Positions 1-9,003 are shown, counted from the stretch's first letter. The stretch: DNA of 64,000 nucleotides from JAJFJD01 sp965228695 (GCA_965228695.1 CBDDIB010000002.1:3782001-3846000), one strand, 5' to 3'. Notes: generated by a model not told the origin, from the letters alone. Numbers and translations are program-made.

Positions 1-59
1 GGATTTTTCATCGACACGTGCAACAGGCGCGGCAGCACGTAACGGTCGTAAAGGCGCAT
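1..59 (-). CDS. class I SAM-dependent methyltransferase, N-terminal fragment (runs off window)
   Basis: Only the first 19 codons are present; the gene continues beyond base 1. The readable peptide, MRLYDRYVLPRLLHVSMKN, resembles the start of a family of small SAM-dependent methyltransferases that begin with a YDRYVLPRL-type segment. That assignment is from memory of the family and rests on very little sequence. Two in-frame ATGs occur at 65 and 59; a GGAG lies 8 bases before the second, so 59 is preferred. It is on the same strand as the AsmA-like gene that precedes it. Confidence 0.5.
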   Translation of the reverse strand, partial: MRLYDRYVLPRLLHVSMKN

Positions 60-106
60 GACCATGGCTCCGGTCTTAGGAAGAACGGCTTGTCCTTCCG
101 TCAGAC

Positions 107-2137
107 TTATTCCGCGCCGGCCGGCTCTTCAATCGGTTCGGGTGATTTTGCCGGCGGCCGCGCCGCCGGATTTTCGGCAATGATCGGCCGTGCGGATCGT
201 GCCGGCGCCGCGCGCGGGCGCGATTTCCGTTTGACGGTCCGGCGCTTTTCCGGGGACCGCGGGATCGCCTTCAGACAATCGTTTGCCGAGGATTTCCGGA
301 CGACGCCTTCGAACCACCGGCGCAAGGGCGACAATCCGCCCCCGAGCGTGAGCCGCCGGTTTCCGGCGACCGGATCCGTGCTGAGCGTGGGTTCCGCCAA
401 GCGGCCCCCGATCGATACCGGCGTGGGTACGAGCAAATCCTGCCCGCGGGATGCCGGGACAAACCGCAAAGCGTATCGGCCTTCCTGAAAATCGATAGTG
501 CCCGCGCCGCGGACATGGGCCGAGTCGCTATGGATTTCCGTTCCGACGCTCTGGGCCAATCCATCCTGCAGGACGATCCGGCTGGCGGCGCATCGGATTT
601 TGGCATCACTCCCCTCGCGGGCGACCAGCATGCCGGCCAGCATCGAGGGGCCACCCGAGGCGAAATTGAAGTGGCCGTCCGCCGGGTCGGCAATCCGCAG
701 TCGCCCGCGACCCATCGCGAGCAAAGCTTCGCCCTGAACATTGGCGACCCATTCGGACGCGGTAGCGCCGGTCGACGAGAGTTGTGCCGACACGGCGATA
801 AGCCCATCGAATGTCTCGATACTGGGCAATTGCTGCAACAGCGGCCCGGCATTGAACCCCGGCGCCTTCAAGGACGCTGAAATCACCGGGACAGGCGCCC
901 GCAGGTCCAACGCGAAGGTGCCGGATAGCGCATTGTCGGCGAGCCGTGCGGCAACGCGGTCGGATGACAGCACCTTGTCCTTCAGCCGAACGGTGGAAAC
1001 CACGTTGTGGAGGGTACCCGGCCCCATCGACAGCGTATCGACGGTCAACCCGATGCGCCCGCTGACGGAGGAGAGCGCCCCCGGCGACAAGCCAAGAACC
1101 GCCAGATCGGAAAATACACCGCCGCGAAGGGAATTCCAGAGGGAGGCGGCGTCAATCCGGGGCGCCGTGATTTCGGCGTCGAATGTCGTTGCCTCACCGC
1201 TCAGGTCGATCGTGACGGTGCCGACCGCTTCATCATTCCCCGCGGCGATCCGAAGATTCGAGACCATCACCCGGTCGCCCCTGTAGGCGAGATCCCCCTG
1301 CAGCGTGTGCACGGCTGCATTGCCGTCCGGTGCCGCGGATACGGCGGATACTTTGGCAATGATCCCGGCCCCCCGGGGCGACTGTTCGGCATGGCCATTG
1401 ACGGTCACGCGGAGAGCGCCGGCCGCGCCGGTCACGTCCAGGGGATATGCGGTTTCGTTGGCCCCGACGCCGGCCTCGGCGGGCCCTGCGCTGCCGTCGA
1501 GCGTCACGGCCACGCCGTTCCACCGCCCGTCCAACTGTATCGAGATCGGCCCGGATGCGCCATCGCCCGATGACCGGGCGCTTGAAATCGCCAGAACCTC
1601 GACATCGCCGGTCTTGCCGTCCCGGACGGTCACGCGGCCGCCATCGATCTCTACGCTGCCGATCATCAAGCGGGCCAATAGAGCGCGCCTGTCGCCGCCG
1701 CCGTCCGCCCCAGCCGACGCGGCGGTCATCGGGTCACCGGCGAGCACCCAGTTGACCTTTCCGTGCGGATCGGTTTCCAGCCAGACATTCGCTTGGGATA
1801 GCCGCAGCCGGTCGAACTGCAATTGTCCGCGCAGCAGCGCTGCGAGATCGATCCGGGCCGTGACCCGGTCCACCTGGGCCATTTCCGCCCGGCTGCCCCA
1901 CGGCGCATTGCCGATCCGCAGACCCTGAATCACAAAGCCGGGTTCATACCCGTATACAAGGGAAATCGGACCGTCGATCGCAACGTCGCGGCCGGTTGCG
2001 GCGCGAAGCTCGCGGACCAGACCTTCCTTATACGCCGCGTAGTCGATCGTGCGCAGATAGACAGCACCCGCCACGGCCAGCGCGGAAAGCCCCAAGAATG
2101 CTGGAATTATGAATTTTCGAACGCCCACGAAGCCCAT
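107..2137 (-). CDS. AsmA family protein
   Basis: Large AsmA-type envelope protein of about 676 residues. One N-terminal transmembrane segment (about residues 9-28, FIIPAFLGLSALAVAGAVYL) is followed by an AsmA N-terminal domain with the typical GPISL...LRIGNAPWG pattern, then repeated beta-rich segments. The tail is basic and proline/alanine-rich. AsmA proteins are bridge-like inner-membrane proteins linked to outer-membrane lipid homeostasis. A TTG lies 21 bases further upstream in frame, but the ATG at 2137 is the better start; neither has a clear Shine-Dalgarno. It lies downstream of the racemase gene on the same strand with a short gap, but nothing suggests a shared role. Confidence 0.85.
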   Translation of the reverse strand: MGFVGVRKFIIPAFLGLSALAVAGAVYLRTIDYAAYKEGLVRELRAATGRDVAIDGPISLVYGYEPGFVIQGLRIGNAPWGSRAEMAQVDRVTARIDLAALLRGQLQFDRLRLSQANVWLETDPHGKVNWVLAGDPMTAASAGADGGGDRRALLARLMIGSVEIDGGRVTVRDGKTGDVEVLAISSARSSGDGASGPISIQLDGRWNGVAVTLDGSAGPAEAGVGANETAYPLDVTGAAGALRVTVNGHAEQSPRGAGIIAKVSAVSAAPDGNAAVHTLQGDLAYRGDRVMVSNLRIAAGNDEAVGTVTIDLSGEATTFDAEITAPRIDAASLWNSLRGGVFSDLAVLGLSPGALSSVSGRIGLTVDTLSMGPGTLHNVVSTVRLKDKVLSSDRVAARLADNALSGTFALDLRAPVPVISASLKAPGFNAGPLLQQLPSIETFDGLIAVSAQLSSTGATASEWVANVQGEALLAMGRGRLRIADPADGHFNFASGGPSMLAGMLVAREGSDAKIRCAASRIVLQDGLAQSVGTEIHSDSAHVRGAGTIDFQEGRYALRFVPASRGQDLLVPTPVSIGGRLAEPTLSTDPVAGNRRLTLGGGLSPLRRWFEGVVRKSSANDCLKAIPRSPEKRRTVKRKSRPRAAPARSARPIIAENPAARPPAKSPEPIEEPAGAE

Positions 2138-2192
2138 TCTGCATCGAATTGCGGCCAAATTAGGCCGCTGCCGCAGAACCTTTTCCTATCGA

Positions 2193-2930
2193 TCAGCACG
2201 GGACGGACTGGTCCGCCGTGAAATCACGCGGCGACAAGGCGGACTGGAACCATGTCAGGAAGGTATAGATATCGAACACGGGCATGCCGGTGGCCGCCTG
2301 CAACGGCTTCGAATACGGGGCCATGTTCGTGCATTCGAGAAGGATCGCGCCCACATCCGGATGCGCCGCAATAAGATGGGCGCCGGCGTCGAGAACGTCC
2401 CGCCGGGCCAGGTCGACGTCGAGATTCGGTTCGTCGTTCAGGATCGCCCGGGAGAATTCACGTCCACCGTCCGTGCCCATAACCGGCGTATCGAGCGCGA
2501 CGCCGGCGGCCGCCAAATGCGCATCGGTCAGCGATTCGGCGGATACGGTCAAGATGCCGACCCTTTTACGGGGGCCCAGCAGCCGTTGGATGAACGGCGC
2601 CTGCAATAGCGCCGACGTCGCGACCGGCACGGCGCAGCGGGCCGAGATGTCGTCCTGGAACAGCGACAGGAAGCCGCAGGTGGTGCCGATTCCATCGACC
2701 CCTTCATCGACCAGTTCCGCCGCGGTTTCGCAGAATGCGTCAAGCAAGCCGGCCGCACCCTCGCGGACCACCCGTTGCGGTGACGCATTCGGGACGATCC
2801 GAATCTTGACCGGAAAGGACCATGTATCCGGGTTGCCGATGTCGCCCAATATTCTGGGAAACCGGGTTTCGAGCATCAGAATGCCGAGACACGCGCCGTT
2901 TCCCGTGTTTGCGCCGTCACCCGGCATCAT
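2193..2930 (-). CDS. aspartate/glutamate racemase superfamily protein
   Basis: 245-residue protein of the Asp/Glu/hydantoin racemase superfamily, which also includes maleate isomerase and arylmalonate decarboxylase. The two cysteines expected to act as opposing acid/base residues are visible in GIGTTCGFL (N-terminal half) and ILLECTNMAPY (C-terminal half). It starts 3 bases after the stop of the IclR gene and so is almost certainly co-transcribed with the regulator and the TRAP genes. By inference it racemises or isomerises a compound imported by that TRAP system. Substrate cannot be read from sequence. Family confident, reaction unknown. Confidence 0.82.
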   Translation of the reverse strand: MMPGDGANTGNGACLGILMLETRFPRILGDIGNPDTWSFPVKIRIVPNASPQRVVREGAAGLLDAFCETAAELVDEGVDGIGTTCGFLSLFQDDISARCAVPVATSALLQAPFIQRLLGPRKRVGILTVSAESLTDAHLAAAGVALDTPVMGTDGGREFSRAILNDEPNLDVDLARRDVLDAGAHLIAAHPDVGAILLECTNMAPYSKPLQAATGMPVFDIYTFLTWFQSALSPRDFTADQSVPC

Positions 2931-2933
2931 CGG

Positions 2934-3764
2934 TTACCCTTTGAGTGCGTCGGAAGCCTCGTCGCTCACCATGAGAACGGACGTCAGATCATCCGACGCC
3001 TTGTGCAGTTCCGGCACCCAATCGATCGCCGAGTCCAGCGACATGCGGATTGCCGGCGCAAATATCGACAGGGTCGCCAAGAGTCGCCCTTCGGCATCGG
3101 TCACCGGCACCGCGACCGCGACCATGCCATCGATGAATTCCTCGTTGTCGGTGCTGTAGCCGCGTTCGGCAATTTCCGCCAAGTCGGCCGACAAAGTTTC
3201 CACGTCCGTGATCGTGTTCTTGGCGTATTGCTCCAGCGTCAGGTAGTTCAGCAGGCGCTTTCGGGCGGCCGGACGCATGCTGCTAAGATACATCTTGCCC
3301 GCAGAGGTGCAGTGAAGCGGCACATGGCTGCCGACCGGAAACTGCACGCGCAGCGGCCAACGCGTTTCCACGCGGTCGATATATTGCATTCGGTTTTGGT
3401 CGGGCACCGAGATATTCGCCGTTTCCCCGACCTTCTTGGAAATTCCTTCGAGAACGGCCCGCATCAGAACCTGCTGTTCTTCCGTATGAAGGAAGCTCAA
3501 CGCCATCGTCCGAAGCCGCGGCCCCACCGTGTAGCGCCGCCCGTCCAGGGCCCGCTTCAGGAATCCGGCCGATTCCAAGGTTCCGAAAAGCCGGTGGATC
3601 GTCGGCTTCGGCAGCTTCAATTCCTTGTTCAGCTCGGTCGGCGTCACCGGATGGCCGAGCAAGGCGACCTCTTCCAGGATGGTCAAGGCGCGCATGATCG
3701 ACGACCCCTTCTTTCCGGGAGGGGGCTTTTCGTCCGATTTTTTTTCGGCAACGTCATGGGGCAT
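2934..3764 (-). CDS. IclR family transcriptional regulator
   Basis: 276-residue regulator with an N-terminal winged helix-turn-helix (about residues 27-70, including the TPTELNKELKLPKPTIHRLF recognition region) and a C-terminal IclR effector-binding domain (about 90-265). A low-complexity lysine-rich stretch precedes the HTH. A purine-rich AAGGAA sits about 8 bases before the ATG. It lies between the TRAP permease and the racemase gene on the same strand, so it probably controls this catabolic locus. The inverted repeats at 7201-7241 and 8987-9003 are candidate operators, but nothing ties them to this protein directly. Confidence 0.92.
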   Translation of the reverse strand: MPHDVAEKKSDEKPPPGKKGSSIMRALTILEEVALLGHPVTPTELNKELKLPKPTIHRLFGTLESAGFLKRALDGRRYTVGPRLRTMALSFLHTEEQQVLMRAVLEGISKKVGETANISVPDQNRMQYIDRVETRWPLRVQFPVGSHVPLHCTSAGKMYLSSMRPAARKRLLNYLTLEQYAKNTITDVETLSADLAEIAERGYSTDNEEFIDGMVAVAVPVTDAEGRLLATLSIFAPAIRMSLDSAIDWVPELHKASDDLTSVLMVSDEASDALKG

Positions 3765-3795
3765 ATGACATTTCCTTTTTGGTTTCTTCGCCTTC

Positions 3796-5115
3796 CTACT
3801 TCCCGTACATGACGGTCGGCAGCCAGAGCGCGATCATCGGGAACGCGATGATCAAAATGAGTCCCAACACCTGCAGCAGCATGAACTGCATCATGCCGAG
3901 ATAAATATCCTTGAGGTCCCATTCCGGGACGACGCCCTTCAGGAAGTAGGCGGATAGGGCGACCGGTGGCGATAGCCACGCGGTTTGCAGATTGACCGCT
4001 ACCAATATGCCGAACCAGGTCAAATTGAAACCCAATTGATCGATGAGCGGCAAAACGATCGGCACGATGATGAGCACGATCGGCACCCATTCCAGCGGCC
4101 AGCCGAGCAGGAAAATCAAGCCCATGATCAGGAACAACACGACATAGCGGTTCAGTTCGAGGCCCAACAGCAACTCGGTCAGCATGGTCGGCGTGCCGAG
4201 GCGCGAGAAGACGGCCCCGAAGAAATTGGACGCCGCGACCAAGATCATGATCAGCGCGGTGATTTCCAGCGTTTTGATCAGGGCTTCCTGAAGCCCCTTC
4301 AGCGTCAGTTTGCGGTAGGCCAGCGACAGCAGCATCGCGCCGGCGGCGCCGCATCCCGCCCCTTCGGTCGGCGTTGCAAGGCCGAACAGAATGCTGCCAA
4401 GCGCCGAGAACACCAGCAGCGAGGGCGGCACGAGCCCCTTGAGGAACTCCATCCAAACATGGCGCATGCTTTCGGCCCGTTCCTCGACCGGCAATGCCGG
4501 GCCCAGTTCCGGATTGATCCAGCACCGCACCAGCGCATAGGTCGCGTACATGACCGCCAGCATGATTCCGGGAATGATCGCGGCGGCGAACAGATCGGTC
4601 ACCGGCACTTCGAGCACCGGTCCCATGACCACCAACATGATGCTGGGCGGAATGAGGATGCCGAGCGTGCCGCCGGCGGTGATCGTCCCCGACGCGAGCC
4701 GGACGTCGTAGTTGGACCGGTTCATGGTCTTCGCCGCCATGATGCCCAGGATCGTTACGGACGCGCCGACGATGCCGGTGGCGGCGGCGAAAATCGTGGA
4801 GACGAACAGCACCGCCAGATAGAGCGCGCCCCGGACTCGCGACAGCATCAACTGGACCGCGGCGAATAATCGCTCCATCAGCCCCGCCTGTTCCATGAGA
4901 ATCCCCATGAAGATGAACAGCGGGACCGCGGCGAGTGTTTGTTCCAACATCACGGAGGAGAATTGGAAGGTCATCAAATAGAAGACGACCTGTCCGAATC
5001 CGAGATACCCGAAGACGAAGCCGAGGAAAATCAGCGTGAATGAAATCGGAAACCCGATGAAGATGGCGAACAGCATGCAGCCGATCAGGACCAGGCCGAG
5101 AATCTCCGGTTCCAT
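3796..5115 (-). CDS. dctM: TRAP transporter large permease subunit (DctM family)
   Basis: Large membrane subunit of a tripartite ATP-independent periplasmic (TRAP) transporter, about 439 residues with a dozen hydrophobic segments. Family patterns such as GIVGASVTILGIMAAKTM and GTLGILIPPSIMLVV are present. It carries out ion-coupled uptake of an organic anion delivered by a DctP protein. The ATG at 5115 shares one base with the stop of the dctQ gene (TGATG), indicating translational coupling. An in-frame GTG at 5124 is possible but less convincing. Substrate is unknown. Confidence 0.93.
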   Translation of the reverse strand: MEPEILGLVLIGCMLFAIFIGFPISFTLIFLGFVFGYLGFGQVVFYLMTFQFSSVMLEQTLAAVPLFIFMGILMEQAGLMERLFAAVQLMLSRVRGALYLAVLFVSTIFAAATGIVGASVTILGIMAAKTMNRSNYDVRLASGTITAGGTLGILIPPSIMLVVMGPVLEVPVTDLFAAAIIPGIMLAVMYATYALVRCWINPELGPALPVEERAESMRHVWMEFLKGLVPPSLLVFSALGSILFGLATPTEGAGCGAAGAMLLSLAYRKLTLKGLQEALIKTLEITALIMILVAASNFFGAVFSRLGTPTMLTELLLGLELNRYVVLFLIMGLIFLLGWPLEWVPIVLIIVPIVLPLIDQLGFNLTWFGILVAVNLQTAWLSPPVALSAYFLKGVVPEWDLKDIYLGMMQFMLLQVLGLILIIAFPMIALWLPTVMYGK

Positions 5116-5711
5116 CAGGACCACCGTCCGCGGGTCGCCGCATAGAAACTCTTAAGAAGTTCCGAGATGCCCTGGATCAGCAACAATATGATTCCAACCG
5201 GCAGTGCGGTCTTGATCGGGCCCATATAGGGCATCCAAGCCGTGTCCATGCCGCGCTCGCCCCGGAACCAGGAGAGAAAGGCAAAATCGGTCGCCATGAA
5301 TAGGAAGACCAGCAGGCCCGGGAAATAGAAGACCAGATACAACACCGTATCGACTGTCCCTTGCACCTTGGCCGGCCAGTTCCGGTAAATGAAATCGGCC
5401 CGGATATGGACGCCCTTCGACAGCGCATATCCCGCGCCGAGCATGAACAGCGCGCCGGCAAGAAACCGGCTCATGTCATAGGCCCACATGGTCGGCGCGA
5501 TGAAGGCGTAGCGTGCGACAATCTCGATCACCATCACCACGAAAAGCGGTATGACCAGCCAGCACACGATGCGGCCGACCCAAAGGCTAAAGGTATCGAT
5601 CAATGTGATGGTGCGCGCCATCCAAGGCGGCATGTCTTCGGGCAGGTCGCCCGGAGGTCCCGACCGCCGCTCGGCGATCAGTTCATCGGAAAAGTCCGGC
5701 GTTTCCGACAT
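5115..5711 (-). CDS. dctQ: TRAP transporter small permease subunit (DctQ family)
   Basis: Small four-helix membrane subunit of the same TRAP transporter, about 198 residues. Hydrophobic segments are visible at roughly residues 45-65 (IVCWLVIPLFVVMVIEIVA), 80-95, 120-140 (LYLVFYFPGLLVFLFMA) and 165-185. The start at 5711 is chosen because GGGGGA lies 5 bases upstream; an in-frame ATG at 5738 has no such site. The stop overlaps the start of dctM. It is separated from dctP by a strong hairpin (5813-5846). Confidence 0.9.
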   Translation of the reverse strand: MSETPDFSDELIAERRSGPPGDLPEDMPPWMARTITLIDTFSLWVGRIVCWLVIPLFVVMVIEIVARYAFIAPTMWAYDMSRFLAGALFMLGAGYALSKGVHIRADFIYRNWPAKVQGTVDTVLYLVFYFPGLLVFLFMATDFAFLSWFRGERGMDTAWMPYMGPIKTALPVGIILLLIQGISELLKSFYAATRGRWS

Positions 5712-5807
5712 GAGTGTCCCCCAGTCTTTCCGGAGCATACAACATTTCGGCCGACCGAATCGGGACGGCGGAAATCCGCGGCACAGGAGTCAATTCGAAA
5801 GGGAAAA

Positions 5808-5846
5808 AACAGCCGGAAGAAACGGACGTGATGCCGTTTCTTCCGG
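5808..5846 (-). terminator. hairpin with U-run between dctP and dctQ
   Basis: A perfect 13-bp stem (5813-5825 with 5834-5846) has an 8-base loop. On the minus strand it is followed by CTG and six Ts. It lies just after the dctP stop and before dctQ, so it looks like a partial terminator or mRNA-stabilising structure that would leave more message for the binding protein than for the permeases. Structure seen; role inferred. Confidence 0.7.
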
Positions 5847-5860
5847 CGGAGTTGCCCCAT

Positions 5861-6985
5861 TTACTTTTTCTTCTTCTGTCCTTTCGCGAACGCCATGCCG
5901 AGATTGGCGTTCGACATCTGCGCGCCGGCCCAGAACGGTACGGCGATTTCCGCAAACTTCTTCTGCGAGTCCCAGACCTTCGCGAAGAAGGCGTTGTCTT
6001 TCGCATTCCTCTCGAGCGACGCCTTCGCGGCGGCCATGTACTCGGTAAAGTAGTCCGGCGGCGTGTCGTGCAGGATGACACCATGGTTTTCGGTCAGATC
6101 CTTGAGCGCCTTGCCATTCTCATAGATACGATAGCTCAAGGATTTGATCAGCGACGCATCCGCTGCAACCTGCATCGCGTTCTGCTGCGCCGGCGTCAGT
6201 TTCTTCCAGACATCGCCGTTGATGTAGATGTCGGCATTGACGACGACCTGATGCAGACCCTGCAGATAGTAGTTCTTCAAGACCTTCTGGAACCCGAACA
6301 CGCTGTCCGGCTTCGGGCAGCACCATTCGGCGGCATCGATCACACCCTTCTCGAGGGCCGGCAGAATATCACCGCCCCCCATCGCGACCGCGGCAACGCC
6401 GATATCCTTGTAGGTCTGGCCCGGGATGCCCGGCGGCGTCCGGAACCGGTACTTTCGGAAGTCCGCCATGCTCTTGATCGGTTCCTTGAACCAGCCGAGC
6501 GCTTCGGGGCCGACCGGCTGCAGCATCAGGCCTTTTACGTTCATGCCCATCTCTTTCCAGAGCTGGTCATAGAGATCACGGCCACCGCCATACATGAACC
6601 AGGATACCCAGGCGATGTTGTCGATACCGACACCGGCACCGGCGACAGGCGACCCGAAGAGCATTGCCGCCGGATGATATCCCGACCAGTAATGCGTCCA
6701 CGCAAACCCGCCTTCGACGAGGCCTTTATCGACGGCTTCCAGAGTTTCCTTCACCCCGACGACCGCACCGGCCGGCAGGACTTCGATCGTCACTTCGCCA
6801 TTCGTCAGATCACCGACGGTCTTGGCGAAATCCTTCAACATCGTCACTTCGTCCGCTTTCGACGGAATGACGGACTGAACGCGAATCTTGACTTTCTTGG
6901 CATGCGACGTCGAGAACGGCGCGGTCACGGCGACCGCCAAGAAAAGCACCGCAACGCCGATGACAAGCGATTTTAGTTTGGGCAT
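5861..6985 (-). CDS. dctP: TRAP transporter substrate-binding protein (DctP family)
   Basis: 374-residue periplasmic solute receptor of the first TRAP system. An N-terminal signal peptide (LVIGVAVLFLAVAVTAPFSTSHA) precedes the mature domain. Family segments are visible: a KYRFRTPPGIPGQTY region carrying the arginine that normally binds the substrate carboxylate, and an EWCCPKPDSVFGF segment reminiscent of TakP-like receptors for keto or hydroxy acids. The start is supported by GGGAGGGA 6 bases upstream. The C-terminus is lysine-rich (KGQKKKK). It is followed by the hairpin at 5808-5846 and then dctQ and dctM. Confidence 0.92.
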   Translation of the reverse strand: MPKLKSLVIGVAVLFLAVAVTAPFSTSHAKKVKIRVQSVIPSKADEVTMLKDFAKTVGDLTNGEVTIEVLPAGAVVGVKETLEAVDKGLVEGGFAWTHYWSGYHPAAMLFGSPVAGAGVGIDNIAWVSWFMYGGGRDLYDQLWKEMGMNVKGLMLQPVGPEALGWFKEPIKSMADFRKYRFRTPPGIPGQTYKDIGVAAVAMGGGDILPALEKGVIDAAEWCCPKPDSVFGFQKVLKNYYLQGLHQVVVNADIYINGDVWKKLTPAQQNAMQVAADASLIKSLSYRIYENGKALKDLTENHGVILHDTPPDYFTEYMAAAKASLERNAKDNAFFAKVWDSQKKFAEIAVPFWAGAQMSNANLGMAFAKGQKKKK

Positions 6986-7035
6986 TGAACGTCCCTCCCG
7001 ATGAATACATCACGGATGTTGAGCCGGCTTTCCGG

Positions 7036-7066
7036 AAAAACGCCGCACGGCTAAGACCGTGCGGCG
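7036..7066 (-). terminator. intrinsic terminator
   Basis: A perfect 10-bp GC-rich stem (7041-7050 with 7057-7066) with loop CTAAGA is followed on the minus strand by five Ts. It lies between the 30-codon ORF (stop at 7083) and dctP (start 6985). It therefore either ends the transcript coming from the GMC gene or acts as an attenuator before the TRAP genes. The rest of 6986-7346 holds the small ORF and the palindrome at 7201-7241. Confidence 0.8.
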
Positions 7067-7082
7067 AACAACCGACTCGCGA

Positions 7083-7175
7083 TTAGCGGCCCGAATCAAT
7101 CGAGCCGCCCGGAATCCATCGTGCCGCCGAAAAAGCCGGCCGGGACACGTCGAGGCGCAATTTTCCAGATGACAT
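7083..7175 (-). CDS. possible 30-residue peptide ahead of terminator
   Basis: A 30-codon ORF begins MSSGKLRLDVSRPAFSAARW and ends in TAA. Its ATG has a strong Shine-Dalgarno (AGGGAGGA, 3-5 bases upstream), better than most genes here. It is followed 17 bases later by an intrinsic terminator and then by dctP. No family is recognised. It could be a leader peptide, an independent small protein, or chance. An in-frame ATG further upstream (7280) would give 65 codons but lacks a ribosome site. Existence is suggested by the ribosome site and position only. Confidence 0.4.
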   Translation of the reverse strand: MSSGKLRLDVSRPAFSAARWIPGGSIDSGR

Positions 7176-7200
7176 ATGTCCTCCCTGGTGCCGATGGACC

Positions 7201-7241
7201 TGCGGTATCCGTTTCTTTGTTTTTAGAATAATGATACCGCA
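7201..7241. promoter_or_regulatory. 9-bp inverted repeat, candidate operator
   Basis: TGCGGTATC (7201-7209) and GATACCGCA (7233-7241) are perfect inverted repeats separated by a 23-base AT-rich spacer. They lie just upstream of the 30-codon ORF and the TRAP genes and about 100 bases below the GMC stop. The arrangement fits a looped or double operator flanking a promoter. The local IclR protein is a natural candidate binder, but this is inference. Confidence 0.4.
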
Positions 7242-7346
7242 AGTCTCATAATTGCACCCAATACGATGGCGCGCAAGCAAGAACGTCTAAATTCTCGGTA
7301 ATTATCGACCCATGGTTGTCCGTCGCGGCATGGCCCCGCCGAAAAT

Positions 7347-8960
7347 TCAGCCGGCCCGCGCATCCTCGAGGATCATGTCGGCAGCCTTTTCCGCGATCAT
7401 GATCGTCGGCGCGTTCGTATTTCCCGACACGAGGGTCGGCATGATCGACGCGTCAACCACGCGAAGGCGCTCGACGCCGTAAAGCCGAAGCCGCTCGTCG
7501 ACGACGGCCATCGTATCCGATCCCATTTTGCAGGTCCCGACCGGATGATAGATCGTCACGCTGTGGTCACGGGCATGCTGCAGCAGGTCCTCGTCGCTTT
7601 GCGCCTGCGGTCCCGGCTCGAGTTCCTCGGCGACATATGGTCCCAGCGAATCGGTCTCGCTCAGCCGTCGCGACATCTTCATTCCGTCGACGATGGTGCG
7701 TTGATCCGTTTGCGTGGCCAGATAGTTGGGATGGATCGCGGGATAGTCGGTCGGGTCGTTCGACTTAATCGTCACATGTCCCCGGCTTTCGGGCCGGAGT
7801 TGACAAACCGACGATGTGAAGGCCGAGAATTTGTGCAGACCGTCGCCGGGCTTATCCGCGCTCAAGGGCTGAAGATGGAATTGGATGTCCGGCGTCTGCA
7901 TGTCCTGTCGCGTGCGGGCGAAGACACAGACCTGACTCGCCCCCATGGATAACGGTCCACGCCGGAACAACAGATAGTCCAGTCCCATAAACAGCTTGTT
8001 GACCGGATTCTTGACCTGATCGTTCATGGTGATCGGGTCCTTGGTGCGATACACGCTGCGGACCTGCAGGTGGTCTTGTAGATTCTCGCCGACTCCCGGC
8101 AGATCGTGGACTACGTCCACCCCAGCATCGGTGAGGCCTTCCCCACTGCCGATACCGGAAAGCTGCAGGATTTGCGGCGACCCGATCGCCCCCGCCGACA
8201 GCAACACCTCTCCATCCGCTTGGGCCGTTCGAACATCACCCTTGACGGAATACTCGATACCGACCGCGCGCTTCCCCTCCAACAGCACACGATGGGTCAA
8301 AGCATGCGTCACGACATCGAGGTTCGGCCGTTTCTTGACCGGGTTCAAATACCCGACCGCGGCACTGCACCGGCGGCCGTTACGCGCGGTAAGCTGGACA
8401 TAGCCGGCGCCTTCTTGGCTCGCGCCGTTGAAATCGTCCGTCTCGGGAATGCCGATTTCAACGGCGGCCTTGATATAGACGTCGCAAATTTCCCGGCTGA
8501 TTCGTATGTTCGAGACGGCCAGCGGGCCGCCGGCGCCATGGAATTCATCGGCGCCACGTTCCTGGTCTTCCGCCTTCTTGAAATATGGCAGCACGTCGGT
8601 GAAAGCCCATCCCGTATTGCCGAGTTGCCGCCACTGATCGTAGTCCTCCGCCTGCCCGCGGATATAGATTAAACCATTGATTGAACTGGATCCGCCAAGT
8701 ACTTTGCCGCGCGGCCAGGAGATGCTGCGGCCATTCAGCCCCGGATCCTTCTCGGTCTCGTAACACCAATCGGTGCCCGGGTTGTGCATCGTCTTGAAAT
8801 AACCGACGGGAATATGGATCCAGGGATTGATGTCCCGCCCGCCCGCTTCGATCAACAGCACGCGGTTCTTGGGATTGGCCGAGAGCCGATTTGCCAGCAC
8901 ACACCCGGCCGACCCCGCCCCGACGACGATATATGTGTAGCGCGATTCCCCCGAAACCAC
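7347..8960 (-). CDS. GMC family FAD-dependent oxidoreductase (choline dehydrogenase-like)
   Basis: About 537 residues, normal for glucose-methanol-choline oxidoreductases, which oxidise alcohols to aldehydes using FAD. The Rossmann motif GAGSAG is at residues 14-19, the GMC signature region GKVLGGSSSINGLIYIRG follows, and the catalytic histidine is in YHPVGTCKMG (about residue 472). The start is taken as GTG at 8960, preceded by GGGAGG with a 6-base gap. An in-frame ATG at 9056 would add 32 residues unlike the family. It is upstream of the TRAP genes on the same strand, so a hydroxylated substrate taken up by that system is a plausible target; the actual substrate is unknown. Confidence 0.9.
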   Translation of the reverse strand: MVSGESRYTYIVVGAGSAGCVLANRLSANPKNRVLLIEAGGRDINPWIHIPVGYFKTMHNPGTDWCYETEKDPGLNGRSISWPRGKVLGGSSSINGLIYIRGQAEDYDQWRQLGNTGWAFTDVLPYFKKAEDQERGADEFHGAGGPLAVSNIRISREICDVYIKAAVEIGIPETDDFNGASQEGAGYVQLTARNGRRCSAAVGYLNPVKKRPNLDVVTHALTHRVLLEGKRAVGIEYSVKGDVRTAQADGEVLLSAGAIGSPQILQLSGIGSGEGLTDAGVDVVHDLPGVGENLQDHLQVRSVYRTKDPITMNDQVKNPVNKLFMGLDYLLFRRGPLSMGASQVCVFARTRQDMQTPDIQFHLQPLSADKPGDGLHKFSAFTSSVCQLRPESRGHVTIKSNDPTDYPAIHPNYLATQTDQRTIVDGMKMSRRLSETDSLGPYVAEELEPGPQAQSDEDLLQHARDHSVTIYHPVGTCKMGSDTMAVVDERLRLYGVERLRVVDASIMPTLVSGNTNAPTIMIAEKAADMILEDARAG

Positions 8961-8986
8961 CCGTACCCTCCCGAATTTTTCTTTTT

Positions 8987-9003
8987 TGAGACTATTATTC
9001 TCA
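8987..9003. promoter_or_regulatory. inverted repeat upstream of GMC gene
   Basis: TGAGA-N7-TCTCA, a perfect 5-bp dyad with an AT-rich centre, lies 27 bases upstream of the GTG start of the GMC oxidoreductase in an AT-rich stretch. It is a plausible operator for a dimeric regulator. Seen directly; function not shown. Confidence 0.3.
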
